From: Blastobasis lacticolella
Lineage: Eukaryota > Arthropoda > Insecta > Lepidoptera > Blastobasidae
Length of the DNA stretch: 64,000 nucleotides
Direction of reading: 5' to 3'
Assembly (NCBI GenBank): GCA_905147135.1
Contig: LR990050.1
Location: forward strand, 15,436,001-15,500,000
The notes under the pieces are model-generated. The model did not search any database and was not told the origin of the DNA. It saw nothing but the letters and a program-made list of their open reading frames with translations. Numbering within the stretch: the stretch's first letter is position 1; every line of letters starts with the position of its first letter. The position numbers and the translations under genes were made by a program. This document shows, one piece after another, positions 10,569 to 21,524 of the stretch.

Positions 10569-12129
10569 TAGATACGTACAGACCTACAAAGATATTTTGG
10601 CACATGGCCGAAATCAGAACTAACGTCGCCATCTTGTAAAGCGTCATTTTTGACTGACAGCTCGAGTTGATTGTTAAAAACCACGCCCTCATCCAAGTGC
10701 CAAAATAAGATGTAATTATTTTCAACAGGAAATAAACAAAATCTAAATTTTTCTCTTCTGGTATAAAATTAATTGTCTTTAGCAAATGCAAGCGCTATTT
10801 GGGGACCGTATCTCCCGCGGAGAGATTTATTAGCAAAACCCCAGCTAGCTGGCTGCCTCTTCTATACCTACTTCCACCACACACGAGTGGTGTCTTTGCC
10901 CGAATTCAATCCGAAACTCTGCAAACAATCGACTGAACTATGTACTTACATCTACCCTATGACACTCGGGAATAGATAGATAATTGGTTCAGTAGATAGT
11001 TTCAGAGATTAGAAGCAAACAAAAAAAGCTATTCAAGTATTGTAGTACCAGACAATAATGCACCATCCAATTTATTTATTTTTGCATAGTGTCCCATTTT
11101 GCACGAATTTTAAAATATTCATATTTACATACAACTAACATAGAAATAAATGAAAAATAGCTATAGGTGAATAAACGTAACAAAATTAACTAAAATTTTA
11201 ATATTAAAGTCTGTTGGTTTATGCTTCCTGAAGAACATCGAAACTGGGCATCATTCATTCAGTTTCAGTTCAAAGGACCGGCCGTACATAGGCTACCCTC
11301 CTTCTATGCGAGGCAAGCTACAAGCAGCCAACTTGCTATAATATATTATGATATCGAGCAAGCGATTCACGTCATGGAAAGCCACCCGCAACACATCGGG
11401 GAGTCGCGAATACGTTGCCATAGGAATTATTACCATCGGACCACGTGTAGCCTCTACCTACACCTGACTCAAAGGTAGGCGAGCTACGTCAAGTATGGTA
11501 GTAGAAAATTTCATTAACTACTGAGCACGCGCAATCTCATGTCCATCGGCCTGATCCTCTAACTCGAACGGATTATCTCTCGGAGTGAGATGGTGATGTA
11601 TCGAGTCTTCAATAATGAGCAGTTTTCCAATATATCTAAAGCATTCCTAACCACTCACTAGATGGCGCCGCAAACAGGACATAAACACTGGGTACGTTGT
11701 ATTGGATAATATTGTATTTGTCAATAGTTTTCAACCATTTTAGAGGTTGTAATAATAATGGAACATAGTGCCAACTTCTATAAATATTTCTATTTACATT
11801 TCGTTCAACCTTTAATAGTTATGTTTATATTAATAAACATTTAATTTTTAAGTTTAATATTAGTTGGCTGCATGAAATCACTGCCACCATCATACAGATT
11901 GAAAAAAGATTACCAAAATTATAGGAGCGCCATCTATTAATGCTTTTTGAAACCAACTATCAATACCTACTGGAAATCTCCTCATTGCTATTGAATTATT
12001 TAAGCAGTCGTGCACGATGTAGATACATGAACTCGCGCGCACACAAAGCCTATACAGACGTACGTGATTTTTGCATGATTTGTCCCAAAGTATACGCAAT
12101 TTAGGTTTTTATACTAATAACCGAAAGCT
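10569..12129. other. Unassigned AT-rich stretch
   Basis: No gene or known repeat recognised. The 85-codon frame at 11221-11478 shows no motif. Confidence 0.45.
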
Positions 12130-12330
12130 TGTTTTATTATTTGTAAACGCGGAGCGCTCGCATTGCGCCGGCACAGTCGTCGCGCCGCGCCCGCCTAGTC
12201 ACCGCGTCATCGTCCACGCCAATATTTGCGCGATTTAGGCGCGATTCCTATTCCGGGCGCTACGCGGTGACGTACGTACGCGATTTGACGTAGGTATAAA
12301 CGGTTCATATTGTCAACGAACCATTGTAAC
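12130..12330. promoter_or_regulatory. GC/CpG-rich patch, candidate promoter
   Basis: A sharp GC-rich block (for example 'gtcgcgccgcgcccgccta' near 12179) stands in AT-rich DNA. It is followed by 'gtacgtacgcg' and a 'ggtataaacgg' TATA-like motif near 12290, but I see no convincing initiator. It could be a promoter transcribing rightward, or simply an unmethylated GC-rich repeat. Confidence 0.25.
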
Positions 12331-13189
12331 AAAATCCGCAACCTGCGCCACCGCACCAGTATGGGTTACTTCCCTTCTGTAGTTGGCCCACCGACAATTT
12401 TGTTAGAGGGGTTTTATTGTTTTAAACGCTTCCTTCCCTTTATTTCCCTATAAACAAAGCGCTCAGTTCTTGCGGGCGCCTGCTACGGTTTACATCGCAA
12501 TTATGCTGTAGGACTCCCTATTTGTTGGCACTTATATCACACAAGGGCAGCTGTGTTTCGCCTTACAATGTTTGCTGCTGGAAGTAACGGCGTTTTGTTA
12601 AATATAACACCGAACGTAAATAGGATGGGAACTCGACTTGGTACGGAAATAAGTCCTTTGATTCGTTGGGTTTTTCGTTTAATTAAACGTATTTAAGTAG
12701 GATTTAAATTGAAAAAAGATTGGAGGAAACCGAAAATAGTAGTAAGTGACTAATTGCACAAACAACAAAAACACAATTCCATTTTTATATTAAGTACAAA
12801 TCTAAGCAACTAGAGCCATTGTGGAAATTTAAATTTTTTTGTTTACCTGGTGAGGCACATGGACAAACGGTCACCGTAAAGGACAAAAGCAACCGTCGTC
12901 CAGGATATCTGCAACCTCAGGGGAGCTGATGCTGTCTCCCAACTGCATCCGGGATCCCGATGCTTTTAACCCGTCGAGTCCCAAGAAAATTATAACAATG
13001 GAAAATTCATATTCTTCATGCTCCACAAGGAGCCGGTGGATCTCCTTAAGGTGATATGTTTATTCTGCAAATTTTATGTAACCAATTTTGTGTATGTGTG
13101 TTAACGTATATGAAATTAAGCGTGAAATGGATTTCTACATGTTCATAATATAAAATATAATATATAAAATATTATTATCATTGTAATTT
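12331..13189. other. Unassigned AT-rich stretch
   Basis: No coding frame of note. A G/C-richer segment at 12850-13020 looks repeat-like but has no partner in this window. Confidence 0.4.
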
Positions 13190-13320
13190 TGAAATCCATT
13201 TACGAACGAAAGTCGATCAAAGGTCATAAAATTTGTATGGAAATTAATAGGTTAGGAAAGGTCTCCGAATAAACAGCGGTAAAGTCTTGTATTGCAACAG
13301 TCGATTTTAGGATTTTTGTT
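13190..13320 (+). repeat. Short dispersed repeat, copy 1
   Basis: It matches 14945-15065: 'gaaagtcga', then 'aaatttgtatgga', then 'attaataggtt', then 'ggaaaggtctccgaataaac'. The second copy carries an extra 'agttaacagac'. The family is unknown. Confidence 0.65.
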
Positions 13321-13603
13321 TCTTAATTACTAAGACCTACTTGAAACATAACATAACATAACATTTAATACAATTTATGTATAAATTTTTTATTTATTTC
13401 CATACAGTTTTACAATAAAATTTAGTTATAATTGTACAATTCAAAGTTGCAATGCCAATAACAAAACTGCGGTTTAAAATTTTGAATATCAAACTATCTA
13501 GCAGTATGATAACCTAATGACAAAATAGAAAAGAAAAAGCCTTCATATACATTAGTAGATACATGCGCCCATATATTTGTCTTTCTCCCACTGACTCTGT
13601 ATG

Positions 13604-13660
13604 TGTGTTTGTGTATATGTGTGAGTATGTGTGTGAGAGTGTGCGTTTGTATATGTGTAA
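13604..13660. repeat. TG-rich low-complexity sequence
   Basis: Imperfect (TG)n/TATG-rich microsatellite-like run immediately upstream of the SINE-A copy. Confidence 0.6.
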
Positions 13661-13696
13661 GATCCTTCGTATAAATGATTTATTACCATTCCCCAG

Positions 13697-13944
13697 GAGC
13701 GCCTTTGTCCGAGTGGTTAAGGTATTCGACTCGTAAGCGAGAGGTACCGGGTTTGAATCCCACTGTGGCCATGTACCAATGACTCTATTCTGAGTTATGT
13801 ACATTAGTTGAATGATAACCGATGCTCTTAGAGGGAAAACATCGTGATGAAACCTGCACATTCAAGCCACTGATTGTGATTTGGTCAGGTTCGTAGCAGG
13901 GTCATCGAGGTCAGGTGGCAGTGGCTCCACTGTAAATAATTATC
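13697..13944 (+). repeat. SINE-A 5' part with intact-looking tRNA-like head
   Basis: The head has an A-box-like 'gtccgagtggttaagg', an anticodon arm around 'gactcgtaagcgag', and a B box 'gggtttgaatccc' ending in 'ggcca'. The body with 'gagttatgtacattagttga', 'catcgtgatgaaacctgcac' and 'ggtcaggtggcagtgg' follows. The D-arm resembles Ser/Leu-type tRNAs but there is no long variable arm, so the parent tRNA is uncertain. Confidence 0.85.
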
Positions 13945-14192
13945 TGGTTCAATGTACCGTCGAATAGAATAACCTATCTACATTTGTACAGAGAAAATGT
14001 ATAGACGGTATAGAACTGCTTAGTGCTTTCACTGGTCTATTTGAATTTCAGTGGATAATTTACATAGTACAAAGGGGTGAGAAAAGCCCAGGCAGAACAT
14101 AATATATGCTGGCTGCTGGGTGCACATTGTCTAATTGAAAATGGCAGGGTTGACTATTCAGGCTATTAATAAGAAATGTATTAATGTCAACA
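13945..14192 (+). repeat. Central body linked to SINE-A, shared with 48.44-48.66 kb
   Basis: From 'gttcaatgtaccgtcgaata' through 'gagaaaagc' and 'attgaaaatggcagggttga', this matches the reverse complement of about 48440-48660 in the same order. It is flanked in both places by SINE-A sequence. It is therefore an internal part of a longer version of the element, and the simple SINE-A copies would be derivatives lacking it. Confidence 0.7.
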
Positions 14193-14447
14193 TGTTTTAA
14201 ATAGGATTGTGTTTCTGTCGGTGAGTGAGGTTTCCAGAGGTCCATGGGGAACTCCAATTTGGGGAACCGTGGCTTTGCCAGTGGAGGGATATTTGCCTTT
14301 TTGCTGCCAGAGTAACGTGTTATAGAGGTGGGCAACGCATCTGTGATAGTCTAGGTGTTGCTTATGTCTATAGGCAGTGGTGACCACTTTCCATCAGGTG
14401 GCCCGCTTGCCTGTTCGCCTATCGTATAACATAAAAAAAAATGAAGG
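14193..14447 (+). repeat. LINE-C 3' end, inserted in the SINE-A-linked element
   Basis: It runs from about 'catgttttaaataggattgt' through 'ccgtggctttgccagtggag' and the 'gtctataggcagtggtgacc' tail to a run of A at 14433-14441. The uninterrupted homologue at 48.4 kb passes directly from the equivalent of 14190 to 14448, which shows that this piece is an insertion. Confidence 0.8.
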
Positions 14448-14605
14448 TCGAACGTTATGTTTTCAATTCCGTTCCTCTGATGACAGGGTCACGGAGGTTA
14501 GATGCCAGTCGTTCCACTCTAGTCACCTGATCTGCCAAATTCTGGATCATGGTCAAAGCGGACCCCGGGCCCTCGTGCGCGGGACCATTTACTCCAAGAT
14601 GGTTT
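14448..14605 (+). repeat. SINE-A 3' part
   Basis: 'gtcgaacgttatgttttcaa' leads into the SINE-A block 'cagggtcacggagg', 'ctggatcatggtcaaagcgg' and 'ccccgggccctcgtgcgcgg', and stops near 'ctccaagatgg'. It continues the element interrupted at 14193-14447. Confidence 0.8.
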
Positions 14606-14611
14606 ATTACC

Positions 14612-14785
14612 AATTCCCGATTAATATGGAGGCATACAATATCATATCTGCTCGTAGGTGACTGTATTGAATCGTCAAAGGCTTCTGTAGGGACGCACAC
14701 TCATAAGGGCGCCAAATTAATCTTTTCATGGCCCAATATTCAATTCTTTATGGAAAGCCCGAGCCTTAGCCATCATGTAATTCTT
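14612..14785 (+). repeat. 170-bp direct repeat, copy 1
   Basis: Closely matches 15100-15270: 'catatctgctcgtaggtgac', 'cttctgtaggg', 'cactcataagggcgccaaat' and 'tatggaaagcccgagcc' occur in the same order. Family unknown. Confidence 0.8.
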
Positions 14786-14944
14786 TCAAAAAAATTATAT
14801 TGAAAATTTATTTTTCATTGCTTTATTTTTTATTATTAACACATAAAATCCATTTCGATACAACTGGATAATAATTAATTAATTTTATACGTTTCCTTAA
14901 TTGGATACATTTCCTAACGGCCAATTGCACTTACATACATTAAA

Positions 14945-15065
14945 AACGTCAAACCCTTGAAGGAAAGTCGAACAAAGGTTACATAAATTTGTATGGAAGT
15001 AGTTAACAGACATTAATAGGTTGGGAAAGGCCTCCAAATAAACGGGGATGAAGCCCAGCAATGAA
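14945..15065 (+). repeat. Short dispersed repeat, copy 2
   Basis: Second copy of the repeat at 13190-13320, with the same order of blocks plus a short internal insertion. It lies between the two 170-bp direct repeats. Confidence 0.65.
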
Positions 15066-15099
15066 TGAATAAATTAATACAGTTTAAGTATAAGTTTAT

Positions 15100-15270
15100 T
15101 CTCATTCCTCGTTAAATATGGTGGCATATATCGAATCTACTTGTAACTAATTTGATCGTCAAACGCTTCTGTAGGGCGGTAACACTCATAAGGGCGCCAA
15201 ATTAATCTATTCATGGCCCAATATTCAATTCTATATGGAAAGCCCGAGCCTAAACCATCGTTTACATGTA
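15100..15270 (+). repeat. 170-bp direct repeat, copy 2
   Basis: Second copy of 14612-14785, about 490 bp downstream in the same orientation. The pair could reflect a segmental tandem duplication or two insertions of one family. Confidence 0.8.
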
Positions 15271-15797
15271 AGGTGACGCACCTCCATACAATTTCAGTGC
15301 TATAAAGTTTTTACACCGCCATTCGCATCAAGCGCGGGTGAGGCCGCGCTCCTACAAAATGTGGACGATTTCCTTTACGATAGGACCCCGTGTTGGTAGA
15401 CCAGGAGCTAACGATCCCTTCACCTTGGGAAAATATGTTTTAGAATAGCTTAGAATACTTTTAGCGGGAATGGATAAGGCAGCCGCCAATGTTGACAAGC
15501 GAAGATGGTGAAGGTGGAAAAGTGTTACCCAGACCGTGTGTTGTGACCAGGGGACCAGGTGTCCAGTTGATCTTCGAAATGAGCATTTATATGCTTGCCA
15601 ACCTTGTTTTCGTGTAGGTACTCGTAAGTACTCTTAGGTTAAGGATGTAATGAGGATCCGTATAAAATACTGTCAATGTCTAAAAGGTTTGTCGCGTGTG
15701 AGTCCCGACTAATATAACATTAAAATAGTGTCACTCTAAGCACGCCTAAAGATCGATTATACAATAAACCAAACTATTCAAAAACCATAACCACCTC
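15271..15797. other. Unassigned stretch
   Basis: Slightly G/C-richer than average, with no recognised gene. 'gtcgcgtgtgagtcc' near 15693 recurs near 44433, so part of it is a dispersed repeat. Confidence 0.4.
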
Positions 15798-15895
15798 TCT
15801 CCTCTGGTGTTGTTGATGTCCATAGGCGGTGGTGACCAGTTTTTATCAGGTGGCCCGCTTGCCTGTTTCTCTTCTGTATAAAATAAACATTAAAA
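15798..15895 (+). repeat. LINE-C 3' tail
   Basis: 'ggtgttgttgatgtccatag', 'gtggtgaccagtttttatca' and 'ggtggcccgcttgcctgttt' end in an A-rich terminus. Short 5'-truncated copy. Confidence 0.78.
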
Positions 15896-15965
15896 AATTA
15901 GATCGGTTCGCCACGATTCGGAATACTTACGCCACACCTTACAACAACCACTACTCTACTTACTC

Positions 15966-16315
15966 CATTTTTTTATGTCATACAGCAGGAAAACAGGCAA
16001 GCGGGCCACCTGCTGGAAAGTGGTCGCCACTGCCTATAGACATTAGCAACACCAAGAGTATCTCCAATGCGTTGCCCACCTCTATAACACGTTGCTTTCG
16101 CAGCAAAAAGACAAATGCCCCTCCACTGCCAAAGCCACGGTTCCCCAAATCCCCACCCTATGGAGCACTGGAAACCTTACTCATCGGCAGAAACACAACA
16201 CTATTTAAAAGAGTATTGTTTAGCTGCGGTATTCTGTAAGGTGGAGGTACTTCCCCAGTCGGGCGGCTCCAATTCGAACGGGATACCCCGCTATGCCCTA
16301 CCTCTCTTAAACTCC
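15966..16315 (-). repeat. LINE-C 3' end, longer copy
   Basis: Read on the minus strand this contains all of the segment at 14193-14440 and extends further upstream ('cgggcggctccaattcgaac' on the plus strand), ending in a poly-A seen here as 'ttttttatgtcata'. It faces the copy at 15798-15895 head-on and so forms a large inverted pair. The family is a non-LTR retrotransposon; I suspect the CR1/Zenon group from memory of moth repeats but cannot confirm it. Confidence 0.8.
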
Positions 16316-17160
16316 ATAATTACGTAATAATCTTATGGATCTCTTCGCAGTAATAATTGAAGAGCAGTACTGCGCTAGTGGCTCCCAGCGTATAGGATTT
16401 CCTTTATGACATCCCCGTGTTACGAGTGTAGGGCGGCCGAGGAATAAAGAGATACGGCTTTGCACCTGTCCTCGCAATGGCGTGTATGGCTGAGTGGGCC
16501 CTTTTGTTTACACACTTCCTGAGACTCCAGTGCAATCTACACACGTAGGTATTATGGCAGGTTAAATTGGGAACTAATTAGCTGGGTATGTAGATACTCT
16601 TTCTTGGAGGCTCTCGACTGGGGTGTGTCTTGTTTGGTACGATTTTTTTTGGTAAAAACCATTTGTCACCTTTTTGTTTTGTTCAAAGACATTAGAAACT
16701 AAATATAGACGTACATTAAATTAAAGTGATATTTCTTTTCATAAAAAAATATGTTTTAAAACGGACAATGAAGTATATTATTATTATATATTTCTTTCAT
16801 GCAAGGAAATTTCATACTTGACTGGCACCATTAAACACCAATAAAGTATAATTTGTGTAACGCGTGATCTAAGCGTTAACACATTATTCAGTCAATCACT
16901 TTTTCCTTTTATAAGGCACTACTGTTTTACCTTTAATTTACGAGATTGCAAGTGGATGGGCAAAAAAAGTAGTCAAGTATGTCGTAGCCTATCCTCAAGT
17001 GCCAAACTATCTCCACGCCGATACTATCTCCATATAAAAATCGGTGCAGTGGTTTAACCCTAAAAGCGTAATCGACAGAAAAAGATACTTTCGCATTTAT
17101 AAATTAATATGATAAACTCTTAACTAATGTTAGTATTGGGATTTAGACTAATTATTATAT
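16316..17160. other. Unassigned AT-rich stretch
   Basis: No gene recognised. An RTE-like 3' end motif 'cgcatttataaattaatatg' occurs near 17094. Confidence 0.4.
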
Positions 17161-17162
17161 AC

Positions 17163-17450
17163 ACCTGGCCGAGTGGTGTCCGGCAGAGTAGAATAGCACC
17201 AACCCCTTACACTCGTGGGTGTCGTACAAGGCGACTTATGTTTTCGAGGCAAAAGATCTTAGAGTCTCCGTAGGCTGGAAAATGGGCAGCAGCGTTTTCC
17301 ATTGTTATATTTACAACACTGCGATCTCCAACCCGCCTGCCAAGCGTGGAGATTATGGCAATAACCTTCCCTTTCGTGGGAGAGGCCTTAAGTCTTGCAG
17401 TGGACTGTTATGGGCTGTGATGATTATATACACACGCCTGCTCCACATTA
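17163..17450 (+). repeat. Dispersed repeat R, probable LINE 3' region
   Basis: It contains 'gtgtccggcagagtagaata', 'acactcgtgggtgtcgtaca', 'aaggcgact', 'cgatctccaacccgcctgcc', 'aagcgtggagattatgg' and 'gttatgggctgtgatgatta'. The first part occurs inverted at 52211-52273. I know this kind of sequence as a common moth interspersed repeat. The 81-codon frame inside it is not a gene. Confidence 0.65.
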
Positions 17451-19449
17451 ATATGGTCGACTAACCTGATAGAATGCCAACTCTATCGCTATGATGGCAC
17501 ATTTACCACAGTCAGAGCTTGCTTTGTTTAAGTTAAATTGATAGTTGAAGCTACTCGCGTTTCGCAAACGGAAACTCAATCAGTTAACTCAATAAAGTTG
17601 CCGTTCCACTTACAGTTATACGTTTGTGCTAGCAATACCTTGGAACTTCTGCGACTGGTAACATAACATCAAAGGAAATTTGCATAAACTATGTAGGGTC
17701 ATTTGGAATTCTACTAAAGCAATTTAAAGGGTGTCTCTGGCATCCAAACAAAGAACTTCGCTCCACGAGTTCGTTCAAGAGCTACAGGTGGATGGACAAT
17801 CGAGTTATTTTAAAAATGTAAACAAAATCAAATTTATTTTAGGAACATGGTTAAGGCTTGGGGCTGGAGTAGGCCGTTTTTTATTTTGTGCTTGGGGGCA
17901 AAGAAGAGATCAGCGATGGAAGAAGCACCAGAACATGAATAAGCTTATTGGGGCCTTGATAAATAATAAATCTAAGTAATATGGTATGTATAAATTAAAC
18001 ACTTCAGCTGATTAAGTCAAAGTCCGTTTTAACAAACCAATTATTTTAAGTTCGAATCTTGAAATTCTCGGTATACCTAAACAGTATTCGACGGATTATC
18101 AAATTACGTATTCAAAAGTAATTCTTCGCCAAAAAAATCCAGCCAAAGTTTTAACATAAACCACTTCCAACAACAGAAATCCTCGCCAAATCCGAGATTT
18201 GATTTGATGACATCGCAAAGCCTTGCACAGATAACGAAAAAAGGCGGCCGGATTTGAGAGAATTAATTCCGTTGGAGTCCATCAACAATAGAGTTTTTGT
18301 CAGCGTTCAAGCCCCTTGACTATTCAGATGGATTTAAATCACGGATCGGGGAACAACGTCCATTGGGTGGAATGTGGAACTCTGATATTAAAATCCTTCC
18401 TCCGCGCTGGGCCTCCGGCTAACACGGGAAAACTTTTAGAGTAGCCCATTAGGGATGCCGTCATAATACGCAATATAACGTGAAATATTGAGCCGAGTAT
18501 CGCGCCGCTTCGCTGCAGATGGGAGACCATATTGCTGACATATTTTCGAAACATGACAGCCAAATGCGAAGTACCTATCAATAATGTTTTTATGATCATA
18601 CTTATTTCATATCTGTTAAATAGTAAGGAATAATGAACACTACTTTCATTTTGCATAAGATTTCATTCCTTCTAACGATGTAAACGTATACTCAGTCGCA
18701 ATAACAAAAAATGATTTTTTATTTAAACCATCTCCAATATCAGACAATTTAAATTCTGATTTAAGATAAAAATAATAAAAAGCTTCAAAAGCTTCTCATA
18801 ACAGCAAAAGAAATTCAATATTAATGTTCATAGACATTAATGTTTCTTAATTAGAGCATGATTGTTTTTCTTTTATTTCATAAAGTTGTATTCTAATCTG
18901 AAAAAAGGATCAAGGCAAAACAGAGACTTATTTACGTAGTCGTTGTTTCTAATTTGTACTGAAGCGATTAACGGTATTTGAAGTTTTGTTTGTTAGCCAT
19001 TTGTAACATATTTTTGGTAAAATTATTATCTAATACCTCTTTATTGAAAGGAGCACGTAAGATACTTGTTCTTATGTCGATGGAACAGTTAATGCAACAA
19101 GCAATGCCTGTCGTTACGTTTCTCTGACCAAACCAATATCTTCGCCACCTTTTTATTGGTGTAAATAATTTAAAACATTATTGTAATCAAATATTTACTC
19201 GTCTTAGAATATCAAAATCCAGAGCAGTTCGGAAACAGGGTCGTATATCACTTGAATGCGGCACAACCAAATACGGCATACCATAGCTTTGCATCCGTAC
19301 AGATTTCAATCCATTTAGGTAAGTATACGTAGATACCGAGATACGCTGGGACATATTAGGTACCGCAGTTGCTACGAATTTGAAATTGCCAGCGGGCTGA
19401 AGATCGCTGCGTTGAAATTATTCTAGACGAAAACGTTTTGACGTATTAT
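17451..19449. other. Unassigned AT-rich stretch
   Basis: Open frames of 82 codons (17731-17979, plus) and 105 codons (18339-18656, minus) show no motif that I recognise. No known repeat seen. Confidence 0.4.
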
Positions 19450-19517
19450 GTCAGATTTTCAGAATGCCAGATTAGCAGAATGTCAGACTAGCAGAATACC
19501 AGATTAGCGAAATGCTA
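19450..19517. repeat. Short minisatellite, period about 16-17 bp
   Basis: About four units related to 'agcagaatgtcagatt' run in tandem with substitutions. Confidence 0.75.
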
Positions 19518-20340
19518 TGAATAAAAGCGCCATTAGTAAATTAGTAGATTCGAGACCCTGCTTGCTCTTTTGGCTCCCTCTTATAAAAATATAATTGAAA
19601 ATTTTGATTTTGTTGTTGTTATAGACTAAACTTTACAAGTTTAATAATAGGATACGAAATAAGAAAAATTCATAAATAAAAACTATTACTACCGAATACT
19701 TATGCATAACTCATTGTCAGTACTAAAAAACTTTTCAGACTAATAACACTTTGAATATCAGAGGAGTTCTTTCCATTTTCATGAACCCAGAGATAGCTAC
19801 TTTAAATTTCAAATTTTTCCAATAGCATAATAACTTCATTTTTATTACGGAAAATCTGTCTGTGTAATCGAAATAATTGATTCAGCTTCGTCTCCCTGGT
19901 GTAGCAAAGTTCTATAGGATTTTACTTGTACAATGAAATTTTAAGTGTAAACATGTATGTATGTACGTACTCGTCTAATGTACACCATATACATGTAAAT
20001 CTAGATTTGTAAGTAATAAGTAATTAATTGCATGACTTGTGTATATAACAAATTTACAACTTTTTACATGTAAATGTATGTGTGTATATGTTTTGACTGT
20101 ATATTTAGTGTGTATCTGACTGTAATTGTATTAATTTTTGGGTTTTGATGCCACAAATAAAATGTTTATTTGTTGATTATTATTTATCTAACGTGCAGTA
20201 GTAATCGAGCGATTCTTAACATGCTATTTGCACATACGAATGTTGATTGCATGCTGTTTGTTCTTTGCTATAAACTTAGGATCCCTATGGTAAAATTCGT
20301 TCACTGTTTCCTATAAATATTTAAATTATTATTTAAATAG
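19518..20340. other. Unassigned AT-rich stretch
   Basis: TATG/TGTA-rich low complexity around 19950-20110. No gene or known repeat. Confidence 0.45.
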
Positions 20341-20660
20341 TTGTTAAGGTATCCGACTCGTAAACGAGAGGTACCGAGTTCGAATCCCATTGCCATCATG
20401 TACCAATGACTCTTTTCTGAATTATGTACATTAGTTGAACACTAACCGATACTCTCACGATGAAAAAAAACATCTTGATGATACCTGCACATTCAGGCGA
20501 CTGAATGTGGTTCTGTTCTGTTCTGTGGTTCTGTTAGCAGGATCACGGTGGTTACATGGCAGTCGCTCCACTGTACTTAGCCAAATTCTGGATCATGATC
20601 AAGGCGGACCCCGTGCCCTCGTGCGCGAGAGCACAGTCGGGACAATATCGCCAAGGTTTT
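20341..20660 (+). repeat. SINE-A, nearly full length
   Basis: It begins inside the tRNA-like head ('gttaaggtatccgactcgta'), has B box 'gagttcgaatcccat', and continues through 'gcgactgaatgtgg' and the 'ccccgtgccctcgtgcgcga' block to 'cgccaagg'. A short direct duplication 'tggttctgttctgttctg' lies near 20511. The 79-codon frame here is part of the SINE. Confidence 0.85.
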
Positions 20661-21374
20661 TCTTTTTAATTTAAATTTTACGGATGTTATAAGCATTATT
20701 GCTTTATAAACCCAGGAATTCACACGAACTCCGCGAATTGTTCCCCCTCAAATAAGTATGCCTGTATTAGAATAAGCCGTCGCCCACAAAGAGAATTATC
20801 TAATTGACATTGCTAATGTTGCCACATTTTATTAGGAAGCTTTTTAACATATTGTTCTGGGTCCAGTTTTAGAATTTTAGAATGCATTTAATTTGTTAGT
20901 AGGTAATAGTAACGATGCGCGTTCTATTTTCTAATTATACAATTTGGTCCGACGACGCATCGCCCTGCTTCCTTATTATGTACTTTTCTGTTAGTTTTAT
21001 GTTTTTATTGTGTTATTAGACCAAATAAATATATGTCTATTAATTCCTATGTCTATATCTATTAATTCGTACTGATATTATTAGCTTACACTTTGTTATA
21101 ATATCGGTCTCTGTAGCAGCTAATGTAATGTAAGTTTTCTGTAACTAAAATATACACAGCATAGCATCGCCAGAGCGCATCTTATTTGTCACTTGGTTGC
21201 ATCTCGAAAGACGTGCTTAGCTCGAGAGGGGCTCTTACGCTCGCTCTTGCAGCATCAAAACATTAAATTACACTACTTTATGGATTAGAGAAAAGATACA
21301 CTATTTATAATTATCTTTTTTTAGATGCGACTTTTTTTATGCTTCTCAGTATGAAGCGACCAGACAGCCCACCT
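20661..21374. other. Unassigned AT-rich stretch
   Basis: No gene or known repeat recognised. A short near-duplication of 'tctattaattc' lies at 21035-21070. Confidence 0.45.
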
Positions 21375-21524
21375 GGGGGCTTACCATGAACTTTTATAGC
21401 AGGACCTAAACAGAACTGCCCTGCTTTGAACGAGACAGCGCTATGCGTGTCACATAAGCTTGTCTCGTTCAAACTGAAAGCAATTCTGTTTAGGTCCTGC
21501 TATAAGAGTTCATGGTAAGCCCCC
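21375..21524. mobile_element. 150-bp foldback MITE
   Basis: The two halves are inverted copies. The left arm begins 'gggggcttaccatgaac' and the right arm ends with its complement. Pairing runs about 60 bp inwards, through the 'agcaggacctaaacagaa' region to 'ttgaacgagaca', leaving a short non-palindromic centre (about 21438-21460). No coding capacity. The target duplication is not clear. Confidence 0.85.

Noticed and set aside
11221..11478. 85-codon plus-strand frame as a gene
   Set aside because: No motif, no exon signals and ordinary length for chance frames in this window.
13700..13772. Ser/Leu-type tRNA-like sequences at SINE-A heads (also 20341, 22550, 27308 complement, 34310)
   Set aside because: Every one is followed by the same SINE-A body and they differ by substitutions. 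They are not intact tRNA genes.
17219..17464. 81-codon frame as a gene
   Set aside because: It lies wholly inside dispersed repeat R, part of which recurs at 52.2 kb.
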